DNA from: CAYYJM01 sp964471755 | Lineage (GTDB): Bacteria; Planctomycetota; Planctomycetia; Gemmatales; Gemmataceae | DNA length: 48,112 nucleotides | Reading direction: 5' to 3' | Assembly: GCA_964471755.1 (NCBI GenBank) | Contig: CAYYJM010000011.1 | Location: forward strand, 1-48,112 | Shown: positions 1 to 7,441 of the stretch, one piece after another | Layout: the number at the start of each line of letters is the position of its first letter | How positions within the stretch are numbered: the stretch's first letter is position 1 | Position numbers and translations under genes: made by a program | The notes under the pieces: model-generated | The model's database searches: none | The model's input: the letters and a program-made list of their open reading frames with translations, nothing else | What the model was told of the DNA's origin: nothing

Positions 1-65
1 GCGGCGCGGCGTCAGCCCGCCAGTTCTGATTCGCGGCAAGAACCGGCGGGCTGACGCCGCGCCGC
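1..65. repeat. Family B palindrome (GGCGAGCG...GTCAGCCC type), 3' of the efflux adaptor gene
   Basis: Bases 1-21 are the exact reverse complement of 45-65. The stem extends to 1-27/39-65 with one mismatch, around an 11-nt loop. Bases 48-70 are the reverse complement of 48058-48080 at the other end of the window. The element lies 39 nt beyond the stop codon of the minus-strand adaptor gene, the position this repeat family takes elsewhere (28928-28969, 41793-41879). It may act as a terminator or 3'-end hairpin; no T-run is visible. Confidence 0.8.
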
Positions 66-103
66 TCGCCGATGCCTGAGGGAGCGACCTTGGGGGAAAC
101 TTT

Positions 104-1325
104 TCACCCGCCGCCGGGTTCGTCCGCAGGATCGATGGAGTCCTTACCGGGCATCTCCACCGGAACCGGCTGCACCGGCGTGTTCGGTCGCACACGCTGC
201 AAGCCGCTGACGATCACCCGGTCGGTTGGGTCCAGCCCGCTCAGCACGACGCGCAGTTGACCATGTTGTCGGCCGATGACCAGTGGCGGCGAACCGTCAC
301 CGGGCTCGCCGGCCTTGGCCAGTTTCTCGCTGCGCTTGACCGCCTTGCCGTCCGGCCCGACGACATACAGCGAACGGCGGCCCTGATCCTGCATGAACGC
401 CTGTTCGGCCACGCACAACTGCTCCCGTTCCGGTCCCAGTGGAAAGCGGATGCGCGAGAACATGCCGGACAGAATCAGCCGTTTCGGTTTGTCGAACGCC
501 GCACGCATCCAGAGCGAGCCGGTACTGCTGTCGAGGCTCGCATCCACGAAGTTGATCGTCGCCCGGTGTGGATAGCGATCCGGCTCATCGACCAGGCCGA
601 CCTCGACCTGGATGACTGGCAATTCCGAGTCGGCCTTCAGGCCCCGGTCAATGAGTTGACGCAGAACCGTCCGCTCGTCGGCATCGAAGGTGACGAGCAT
701 CGGCTCGATGGTGCCGGTGTAGGCGAGGNNNNNNNNNNGCCTTAACCATGTTCCCTGGATCGATCTCCCATTTACCGATTCGCCCGGTGAATGGAGCATG
801 AACTTCTGTCCATTCCAGGTTAAGCTTCGCCTGGGCGATGTCCGCCTCCGCGCTCTGCACGCTGGCCCGGGCCACCTTGACCTCGGCGGTCGCCTTGTCG
901 TAATCCTCGCGGGCCAGAGCCCGGTCGCGGACCAGGGGCAGAACGCGTGCCTCCTGACTCTGGGCCAGGGCCAGCGACGCCTGTGCCGACGCCAGTCGAG
1001 CCGTCGCCCGGGCCAGATCGACCTTGTACTGCCGCTGATCGATCACGAAGAGGACCTGCCCCTTCTGGACGATCGATCCTTCCTTGTAGTTGGCCTTCTC
1101 CAGCGTCCCACTGACCCGCGCGCGCAGAGCAACCCACAAGGCCGACTCCGTCTTGCCAGTGAACCGCTCGTAGTCGGTCAACTTCCGGTAGATTGGTGTC
1201 GCCACCTCGACCTTCGGGGGCGGCATCTCCCCCTTCTTGCCGCCATTCGGGCCCTGACCCTTCTGGCAGCCGACCACGCCGAAGATGCCCGCCATCAGGG
1301 CGAGAAGAAGCGGCACTCGCCTCAT
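104..1325 (-). CDS. Efflux RND transporter periplasmic adaptor subunit (HlyD/AcrA family), interrupted by an assembly gap
   Basis: This is the membrane-fusion subunit that links an inner-membrane RND pump to the outer-membrane channel. The ATG at 1325 opens a lipoprotein signal peptide with lipobox VVGC near residue 20. A biotinyl-lipoyl-like segment (RARVSGTLEKANYKEGSIVQ), a long alpha-helical hairpin rich in Ala, Gln and Lys, and the second lipoyl half (EWTEVHAPFTGRIGKWEIDP) follow. After the gap comes the beta-barrel and membrane-proximal part (TIEPMLVTFDADERTVLRQL), ending DEPGGG at 104. The 10 Ns at 729-738 fall where AcrA-like proteins read NxVK...LxTIV. The frames on the two sides differ, so the N-run is a placeholder of wrong length and not proof of a mutation. 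No pump gene is in the window; it may lie beyond base 1. Confidence 0.88.
729..738. other. Assembly gap (10 Ns)
   Basis: Ten consecutive Ns interrupt the adaptor gene. Family alignment suggests only a few codons are missing, and the real length is not a multiple of three different from ten in any way that can be read here. It shows that this is a draft assembly. Confidence 0.99.
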
Positions 1326-1346
1326 GACCCGTCTCCACGATGATCC

Positions 1347-1364
1347 GGACGGACTGGTCCGTCC
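1347..1364. promoter_or_regulatory. Candidate operator palindrome upstream of the efflux adaptor
   Basis: GGACGGACTGGTCCGTCC has perfect 8-bp arms around a 2-bp centre. It lies 22-39 nt upstream of the adaptor start codon at 1325, in the 289-bp space between two divergent genes. A TATAAG box on the minus strand (plus positions about 1393-1398) lies just upstream of it, but no good -35 box was found. Efflux adaptor genes are often controlled by dimeric repressors, so an operator is plausible; this is inference from position and symmetry only. Confidence 0.3.
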
Positions 1365-1614
1365 CCAAAATATCCCCTCACGAGCCTCTTCTCTTATACT
1401 CGCTGTGGGCGGGGAGTCTAACACGTTGCCCAAATTTCTTTCCCAGAATTCCGCGTCGTGACCATTGCGACCGTCTCTTGCGCTTGCCGAGTGGCCGGAC
1501 CTCCTCGATAATCAGCACTCGAAAGTGCCGCGGGACAACCGGGCGCCGAACGGATGTGAAGGAACGAATTCGCGACGATTCGTCGTCGCACACCAGGGGG
1601 CGGCGATCATCACC

Positions 1615-4600
1615 ATGCTCTCTCACCTCGGTCTGGACCGACTCGCGCGACACCTGCCGACCAGCTGGCCCACTCTGACTGCCGGTCCCGTCCGTCGCCT
1701 CCTTGGCGATCGTGATGCCGCCGGGGCTGCCAGGCCCTTTGCCTCGTCGGCCGCCGCCCTCTTCTGTGGTGGCGTCAGCGTCTGGATTCCTGCCCCGGAG
1801 ACGTCGGCCGAACCCGGCCTCGCACCGATTTATCGCCATGCCGACCGCCTTCTCGTCCTGCCGCACCTGCGCCAGTTCACGACCGATCCGAGCGACGGCG
1901 ACCCCGAGTACCTCACGCTGTCGCACTGGCTGGAGGACGCCTTCATCCGCTGGCGTCTTCCCGCAGAGGATGGCTCGACGACCCTCGCCGCCCTCCTCGC
2001 CGGCTTCGCACAGCCGACCGACGCGGCCCTTGCGCTGCTCGGCCTGCTCGTCCGCTACGCACTGCTCGGAAGCGATCGACCGCTCCGCCGACGCGGCCTC
2101 ACCTTTCCACGCGGGATCATGTGGCTTCGCCCCATCGGCGACTCCGAACTGTCTCGACTCGCCGCCCGGCAACTCGTTCTGACCGTCCGACTCAAGCTCG
2201 ATCCCGACGCACGCCAGGCGCTGCCGACGACGGACGTTCGCGCCGCAGCGTATCGCATCACCCCGGCCGCGCCTCGTGACTTCGGAATCGACCCGGTCCA
2301 CACACCCGAAGGCCCTGACGTCCGCCTGCTCGGCCGACTCGGCACCGGCGTGACGATCGGCGACGACCGACGACTGTTCGTCCCCGCTGGCGTGACCGTT
2401 CCCCTCTCCGTCTCGACAAGCCGCATTCCGTTCGCCGGCCACGACGATCCCCGTCGCCTGCTCATGGCCGCCAACATGCAGCTCCAGGCGATGCCCCTCG
2501 TTACCCCGGAAACGCCCCTTGTCCGCGTCGAGTCCGACGGCATCGACCCGTCCGGCGTGAACCTGCGTGTCGCCTATCTCGCCTGGCAGGGTCTGAACCA
2601 CGAGGACGCCTGGGTTCTCTCCGAGAGCGCCGCGGCAAAGCTGACCGCGATTCGTGACACGACCGTGACACTTCTGGTCCGCACCGTTGAGATGACGCCG
2701 ACCTGGCACGTCGCGGAAGGCGATACCGTCGCGGCCGGCCGGCGTCTGCTCGATCGCTTCGCGGCCCCGGCTCTGCTCACCGACGACCTCGCCACCCTGG
2801 CCGGGTTGGCCGATCTGCTCGACGTGATGCCGCTTGAGCCGGAACCGGGCGACCTCGCCCCGGTCGCCGGAGTCATCACCCGACTCGAAGTCCTCGATCT
2901 GCATTCGGGTGATGGTCTGCCGGAGGGACTGGAAGTCCCCGACGACGTTCGGGCGGCGACACGCTCGATCCATCGCCTCACGATCCGCGAGACGCTGCCG
3001 CTGGCCGTCGGCGACAAACTCGCCAACCGGCATGGTCACAAGGGCATCGTCGGGGCCATTCTCCCCGATGAAGAGATGCCGCTAGTGAACGGCCAGTCGG
3101 CCGAGGCGCTCATCGACCCGATCAGCGTGTTGAACCGCTCGAACTGGGGGCAGGTTCACGAGTGCCGGGCGGCGTCCGAGCCCCTCTCCCCCCGGTACTC
3201 CGGGGGGAGAGGGGTTGGGGTGAGGGGGGCTCTGCCTGTCGGTGAAGGCTCTGACACCCCCTCACCCCCGCCCCCTCTCCCCCGGAGTACCGGGGGAGAG
3301 GGGAGAAGACCAGAGCCCCTCATCACTGGCCCGCAGTTCATTCTTCGCCTGCCCCAGATCGCCCGTGAGAAGGCGACCGTGGCCCCGGCTCACCGCGTTC
3401 GCACTGGCCTGCGCTACCGACCGCAGCGACTCGGCGAGATGGAACACTGGGCCCTCTGGGCTCATGCCGCCAGCACGTCCGGCACCGGCTCGCTATCGCC
3501 GGAGGCGGAATTGCTTCGCCGATTGCTCGCCGTGGCCGGGATCGCTCTCGAACGTGGTGACGCCGCCCTGTCGGTGACGGGCCTGGATCTCGCCGGAAGC
3601 CTCGCCGAGGGAGCCATCCCCTTCCAGGTGATCGACCGTGCCGAGGCGACGGCGAAGCGACTCGGCGTACGCTCTCTGCGTGATCTGTACGACCACCTGG
3701 AGACGCTCACCGAGTCGGCCGTGCTGGAGTTCCCCGAGGTGCTGCCCGACGTATCGACGCCGCTCGGTCTGCGGCCGGTTCGCTGGCTCCCCATCCTGCC
3801 TGCGACCGACCGTCCGCCGCGCCGCCTGTACGATGGCAGCGAGCAGGCGCATGACCTGACCCTTGCCTACCGCCGAATTCTGCGTCTTGCCCGGCCCTGG
3901 TTCGTCGCTGTTCGCCGGGCCGATGTTTCCTTGACCGAGGAGAGCGAGACCGACGACGCTCTGCCCGAACCGAACCTGGACCTGACGGCCCTGTGTCAGT
4001 CCGTTGCTCACGTCATGCACGAGGCGTACACGCTCGCGGTTGGTCGGCGTGCGACCGGCCAGGACAGCAACAAGTTCGCCCATCTTCGCCGCAAGGTTCT
4101 CGGCCGACGTCTCTCAGGATCAGCCCGGGCCGTCGTGGCTCCGGCCGGCCCGCTCGGCCTGGCCCTGGACGAGATCGGCCTGCCCGAGCCGCTCTTCGCC
4201 GCCCTGCTTGGCCCTGACGCCGAAGCGGGCCAGACCGTCTGGCTCAAGCGCGATCCGGTCCTGCACCGTTTCGGCCTGCTTGCCGTTCGCGCTCGCCTGG
4301 TCCCTGGCTACGCCATCCGCCTGCCCGCGTCGCTGCTCGGCCCCCTTGGTGCCGACTACGACGGCGACACCGTGGCGATCTTCGCCGCGATACCTGGCTG
4401 CGAGCCACCGCCAGACGCTCGTCCGCATCGCAACGCCGTCCACGACCTGACCGGCAAGGCCCTCTTCATCCCCGGCAAGCAGTACGTCTACGGCCTGAGC
4501 CTGCTCGAAGAGTCGTCCGAAGCCCTGGCTCGCTTCAACGCGGCGGTGTCGGCCGCTGGCGCTCCCACCTGGCCGACCGGCGAGAAGAACACCGCCGCCC

Positions 4601-5325
4601 GCCTGCAAACCTGGCTCACCCGCGTCACGGCGACACCGAATCCGCTTCCCGAGTGGTGGTCGCTACTCGAATCCCATGCCCTCGCCGCCCTGGCCGCCGA
4701 TCCCGGCATGGGCCTGACCCTGACCACGGCGACCGAGCTACCCCGCCTTCGTGCCGTCGCCTGCGGCGCTGCCAAGAACCTCTACGACGACGCCACGGGA
4801 ATGAGCCTCGCCGAGGACTATCTCGCCGGCCGAAGCCTGGATCGCTACCGCAAGGTTGGTTCGGGAACGAGGCTTCCTTTCGATCCGATCGCCGAGGTGA
4901 TGGTCGCGGCCCGAAATGCCATCGGCCGATTCGGCGGAGCGCTGCGGCGTCTCGTCTTCGCCCTGCCGTCGCCGACGCCACGCGATCTGCGTCTGGCCCA
5001 GACTTTGACCGAGCAGACGACGCAGAAGGCTCTGAGCGTCAAGGCCGGTCAGCCGCCGGTCTCCGTCCAGGCGTTCGAGATGCAGTTGCGCCGCCTGCTC
5101 CAGGGTGAAGCGTGGGACCTGCCGCCCGACGATGACCTTGGCCGCATCCTGGAGCCGCTGCGGGCCATCTGGGATGAGTTGGCCCGTCGCTTCCGGGATT
5201 GTGATGCCGCCCCGTGGCTCGACTGGTTGCGTGCGCCGCACGAGTTGGTCGAAATTCTGACGCAGACGCATGTGCTGCGTCTGCCGCTGGATGACGTGCG
5301 GGTGAGTGCGTTTCTCGGCGAGTAA
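1615..5325 (+). CDS. Single-chain RNA polymerase: fused, minimal beta-like and beta'-like catalytic cores
   Basis: A 1236-aa protein carrying conserved blocks of RpoB then RpoC in order. Beta-like: PVHTPEGP (227-234, cf. PIETPEGP); SRIPFAGHDD (269-278) then LLMAANMQLQAMPL (282-295), cf. SLIPFLEHDD...ANMQRQAVPL; GLNHEDAW (326-333); GDKLANRHGHKG (466-477) with both catalytic-site lysines, K468 and K476; NRSNWGQVHE; RLGEMEHWAL (605-614). Beta'-like: LPILPATDRP (725-734); LGRRLSGSARAVV (829-841, cf. LGKRVDYSGRSVI); KRDPVLHRFG (878-887); GADYDGD (912-918), keeping the three Mg-binding aspartates D914, D916 and D918. The beta' zinc-binding N-terminus, most of the beta lobes and much of the beta' C-terminus are absent; normal beta plus beta' is about 2700 aa. 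A TTG at 1465 is in frame, but the ATG at 1615 is preferred because the extra 50 residues look noncoding. It is divergent, so a housekeeping enzyme elsewhere is expected. Confidence 0.88.
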   Translation: MLSHLGLDRLARHLPTSWPTLTAGPVRRLLGDRDAAGAARPFASSAAALFCGGVSVWIPAPETSAEPGLAPIYRHADRLLVLPHLRQFTTDPSDGDPEYLTLSHWLEDAFIRWRLPAEDGSTTLAALLAGFAQPTDAALALLGLLVRYALLGSDRPLRRRGLTFPRGIMWLRPIGDSELSRLAARQLVLTVRLKLDPDARQALPTTDVRAAAYRITPAAPRDFGIDPVHTPEGPDVRLLGRLGTGVTIGDDRRLFVPAGVTVPLSVSTSRIPFAGHDDPRRLLMAANMQLQAMPLVTPETPLVRVESDGIDPSGVNLRVAYLAWQGLNHEDAWVLSESAAAKLTAIRDTTVTLLVRTVEMTPTWHVAEGDTVAAGRRLLDRFAAPALLTDDLATLAGLADLLDVMPLEPEPGDLAPVAGVITRLEVLDLHSGDGLPEGLEVPDDVRAATRSIHRLTIRETLPLAVGDKLANRHGHKGIVGAILPDEEMPLVNGQSAEALIDPISVLNRSNWGQVHECRAASEPLSPRYSGGRGVGVRGALPVGEGSDTPSPPPPLPRSTGGEGRRPEPLITGPQFILRLPQIAREKATVAPAHRVRTGLRYRPQRLGEMEHWALWAHAASTSGTGSLSPEAELLRRLLAVAGIALERGDAALSVTGLDLAGSLAEGAIPFQVIDRAEATAKRLGVRSLRDLYDHLETLTESAVLEFPEVLPDVSTPLGLRPVRWLPILPATDRPPRRLYDGSEQAHDLTLAYRRILRLARPWFVAVRRADVSLTEESETDDALPEPNLDLTALCQSVAHVMHEAYTLAVGRRATGQDSNKFAHLRRKVLGRRLSGSARAVVAPAGPLGLALDEIGLPEPLFAALLGPDAEAGQTVWLKRDPVLHRFGLLAVRARLVPGYAIRLPASLLGPLGADYDGDTVAIFAAIPGCEPPPDARPHRNAVHDLTGKALFIPGKQYVYGLSLLEESSEALARFNAAVSAAGAPTWPTGEKNTAARLQTWLTRVTATPNPLPEWWSLLESHALAALAADPGMGLTLTTATELPRLRAVACGAAKNLYDDATGMSLAEDYLAGRSLDRYRKVGSGTRLPFDPIAEVMVAARNAIGRFGGALRRLVFALPSPTPRDLRLAQTLTEQTTQKALSVKAGQPPVSVQAFEMQLRRLLQGEAWDLPPDDDLGRILEPLRAIWDELARRFRDCDAAPWLDWLRAPHELVEILTQTHVLRLPLDDVRVSAFLGE
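3177..3320. repeat. Palindromic repeat lying in frame inside the RNA polymerase gene
   Basis: Two near-identical local palindromes, 3181-3214 and 3272-3303 (CCCCTCTCCCCC stems around a TACT or AGTA loop), lie inside a larger inverted repeat in which 3215-3228 pairs with about 3257-3270. The block translates without a stop into about 49 low-complexity residues (EPLSPRYSGGRGVGVRG ... PPPPLPRSTGGEGRR, about residues 522-570). It sits between the WGQVHE and RLGEMEHWAL blocks, where bacterial beta subunits vary in length. Palindromes of this type are normally intergenic, so this looks like an insertion tolerated in a permissive loop. Confidence 0.85.
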
Positions 5326-5330
5326 ACTAC

Positions 5331-5424
5331 AGGCGAGCCCCCCACGAAAGTGGGGGGAGTTCCCGCGTCGGGAACTCCCCCCACTTTCGTGGGGGGCTCG
5401 CCTGTCGCCAGGGGCTCGCCTTTT
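5331..5424. terminator. Family A palindrome with trailing T-run between convergent genes
   Basis: A perfect palindrome with 35-bp arms (5331-5365 and 5369-5403) and a 3-nt centre starts 6 nt after the polymerase stop codon. Each arm holds its own hairpin, CCCCCCAC-GAAA-GTGGGGGG on one strand, so the RNA can fold as a double hairpin with a GNRA tetraloop. A second GGGGCTCGCC at about 5411-5420 is followed directly by TTTT (5421-5424) and could re-pair with the GGCGAGCCCC start to form an intrinsic terminator for the plus-strand gene. The convergent prfB ends at 5442. The structure is seen directly; the terminator role is inferred. Confidence 0.6.
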
Positions 5425-5441
5425 GCCTCGAAGAGAGAGGG

Positions 5442-6549
5442 TTACCCCTTCTTCATCTTCGCCGCCTTGTAGCGCAGATACGCCTGGATGAACAGGTCCA
5501 GATCGCCGTCGAGTACCGGCATGATCTGAGCCGTCTCGACCTCGGTCCGCACGTCCTTGACCAGCGTGTAGGGCTGCATCACATAGTTGCGGATCTGGCT
5601 GCCGAACGACACCTCGCCCTTCTCGTCGTAGAGCTTCTCGACCTCGGCCATGCGCTTCTGCTGCTCGACGGCGTAGAGCCGGGCCTTGAGCAGTTTCATG
5701 GCGTTGTCGGCGTTCTTGTGCTGGCTGCGCTCGGTTCGGCTCTCCGCAGCGATGCCGGTCGGGAGATGCGTGAAGCGGACGCCCGACTCGGTCTTGTTCT
5801 GATGCTGACCGCCTGGACCACCCGAGCGGAACGTGTCGCGCCGCAGGTCCTCCGGCTTGATCTCGATCTCGATCGTGTCGTCGATTTCCGGCAGCACGTC
5901 CACCGCAGCGAACGAGGTCTGTCGGCGAGCCTGCGAGTCGAACGGACTGATACGAACCAGTCGATGGACGCCGGCCTCGCTCTGCAAGTAGCCGTAGGCG
6001 TACTCGCCGATGATGCGTAGCGTCGCGCTGCGGATACCGGCTTCCTCGTTGGGAAGCTCGTCCACGAGTTCGACGGTGTAACCGTTCCGCTCGGCCCAGC
6101 GTGTGTACATGCGCTGGAGCATGCTGGCCCAGTCGCACGCCTCGGTGCCACCGGTGCCGGCCTGGATGCGCAGGTAAGCGTTGTTCGCGTCGGCCGGGCC
6201 GCTCAGCATGGCGCGCAGCTCGAAATCTTCCATCTTCTTTTCGAGCTTCGCCAGCGTGCCTTGCAGTTCCTCCTCGAGCGAGCCATCCTCCTCAGCCATC
6301 TCGGCGAGGACTTCCAGGTCGGCGAGTTGGCCTTGCATGTCCTCGAACGGTTTGAGGACGCCATTGAGCGGCTTCATCTGCGCGATGATGGCCTGGGCCT
6401 TCTCCTGGTTGTCCCAGAAGTTCGCCCCTCCCATCTGCTCCGTCAGCCGGGTCCGTTGTGCCGTCTTGCCGACGACGTCAAAGAGAGTCCCGCAGCTGAG
6501 TCAGCCGGGAAACAAGCTCGTCGGTACGGCGGCGGAGATCCGGGTTCAT
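5442..6549 (-). CDS. prfB: Peptide chain release factor 2, with programmed +1 frameshift
   Basis: RF2 recognises UAA and UGA stop codons and triggers release of the finished peptide on the ribosome. A 23-codon leader frame begins at ATG 6549 (MNPDLRRRTDELVSRL...) and stops at UGA 6480-6478. The main frame continues after a +1 shift at CUU-UGA-C, giving about 368 aa. The codon-recognition motif SPF is at about residues 201-203 and the catalytic GGQ (GGPGGQHQNKTES) at about 246-248, almost the E. coli spacing. Starting translation at the downstream ATG would lose the family-typical N-terminal helix (residues 1-38), so the shifted reading is correct. The gene is convergent with the polymerase gene. 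Confidence 0.95.
6477..6483 (-). promoter_or_regulatory. prfB programmed frameshift site CTTTGAC
   Basis: On the minus strand the leader ends CUC-UUU-GAC, read as ...UCU CUU UGA C. This is the canonical RF2 autoregulatory slip site, with an in-frame UGA as codon 24. When RF2 is scarce the ribosome pauses at UGA and shifts +1 into the RF2 frame. A purine-rich GCGGGA lies 3-4 nt upstream of the CUU at the place of the E. coli Shine-Dalgarno-like stimulator, but it is a weaker match. Confidence 0.93.
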
Positions 6550-6664
6550 GTCGTCCTCGAAGACTGGATGGGAACGGCGAACGGCCCACCGGAGCGGGCC
6601 GTCGAATCGCGCTCTCTTCGTGCATTTTACCACGTCGCGGCCGATTTGGCGAGGCGAGCCTGAC

Positions 6665-7369
6665 TCACGCCTTCGGCTTCTTCTGCCGGGGACGGCGTGG
6701 GGTCGGCGTTTCCGGCAGGGGCAGCCGCTCGAAAATTTGTCGGACGGGTAGTTGCAGTCCCGGCAGGACGTCGCCGCCGTCGAGCGTGTCGGCCTCGGTC
6801 AACGTCACGGACACCTCCGGCGCGGTATAGACGTCCACGACCCGACGGCGCGGATCGACTTCCCAGACGAGCGTCGTGCCGGCCAGGAAGTATTCCTTTC
6901 GCTTGCGTTGCATTTCGCCACGGGTGTTGCTCGGGCTCAACACCTCGATCGCCAGGTCGGGGGCGAAGTCCGGGATCTGCTCCAGCGGGGCTCGCCCTGC
7001 GGGCCCTTCGGGGAATTGTTCACGACGGATGAAGGCCACATCGGGCAGGCGAACCAGCCCCTTCATCAGGCGCAGGGTGCCGTCGGCCCCACACAATTCG
7101 CCCAGGTTGTTCGTGGCCAGGAAGTTCCACAGGAGATGGCTGATCCAACTCGCCAGGGTCGATTCCGGGTAACCCATCGCCTTCTCCACCAACGTGCCCT
7201 CGACCAGTTCGTAGAGCCGGTTGTAACGCTTCGTCAGCAAGAGCAGGTCGGTCTCGGTGGCGGTGCCTGGAGTCGGGTCAAGCAGGACGCGATCGGGGTC
7301 GATCCCACCGAGTCGCTCCAGCAAGCGGGCCATCGTCGGCCGACTGTCGGTCTGGATGTCGCTGGACAT
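6665..7369 (-). CDS. Uma2 family protein (PD-(D/E)XK nuclease fold)
   Basis: A 234-aa protein. The core reads RLPDVAFIRRE, then DLAIEVLSPSNTRGEMQRK and YFLAGTTLVWEVDPRRRVV, the Asp...Glu-x-Leu-Ser-Pro-x-(x)-Lys pattern of the Uma2/DUF820 restriction-endonuclease-like fold. The C-terminus is basic (TPRRPRQKKPKA). The start at 7369 is chosen because GGGAGGAG lies just upstream; a longer frame reaches 7435 without a ribosome binding site. Uma2 genes are numerous in planctomycetes and cyanobacteria, but their biological role is unresolved; nuclease activity has not been shown for most. It is separate from its neighbours. Confidence 0.85.
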   Translation of the reverse strand: MSSDIQTDSRPTMARLLERLGGIDPDRVLLDPTPGTATETDLLLLTKRYNRLYELVEGTLVEKAMGYPESTLASWISHLLWNFLATNNLGELCGADGTLRLMKGLVRLPDVAFIRREQFPEGPAGRAPLEQIPDFAPDLAIEVLSPSNTRGEMQRKRKEYFLAGTTLVWEVDPRRRVVDVYTAPEVSVTLTEADTLDGGDVLPGLQLPVRQIFERLPLPETPTPRRPRQKKPKA

Positions 7370-7441
7370 GGCTCCTCCCTGCGGTGGAAACGCAAGAACC
7401 CCGGGCATTATTGCTCGGGGTTCTCTCTCGTACAATCCCGG

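Noticed and set aside
104..1325. Efflux adaptor as a pseudogene
   Set aside because: The only break is the N-run; sequence on both sides is intact family sequence.
1378..3039. Long minus-strand open frame (553 aa) opposite the polymerase gene
   Set aside because: It is an antisense shadow: composition follows the GC-rich codon bias of the plus-strand gene and it shows no recognisable motif.
1615..5325. Housekeeping rpoB-rpoC fusion as in Helicobacter
   Set aside because: Those fusions are about 2900 aa and keep all domains; this protein is 1236 aa and lacks many. Final proof needs the rest of the genome.
5442..6434. prfB starting at the internal ATG (330 aa)
   Set aside because: The CTTTGAC slip site and the leader frame match the RF2 family and give the usual full length.
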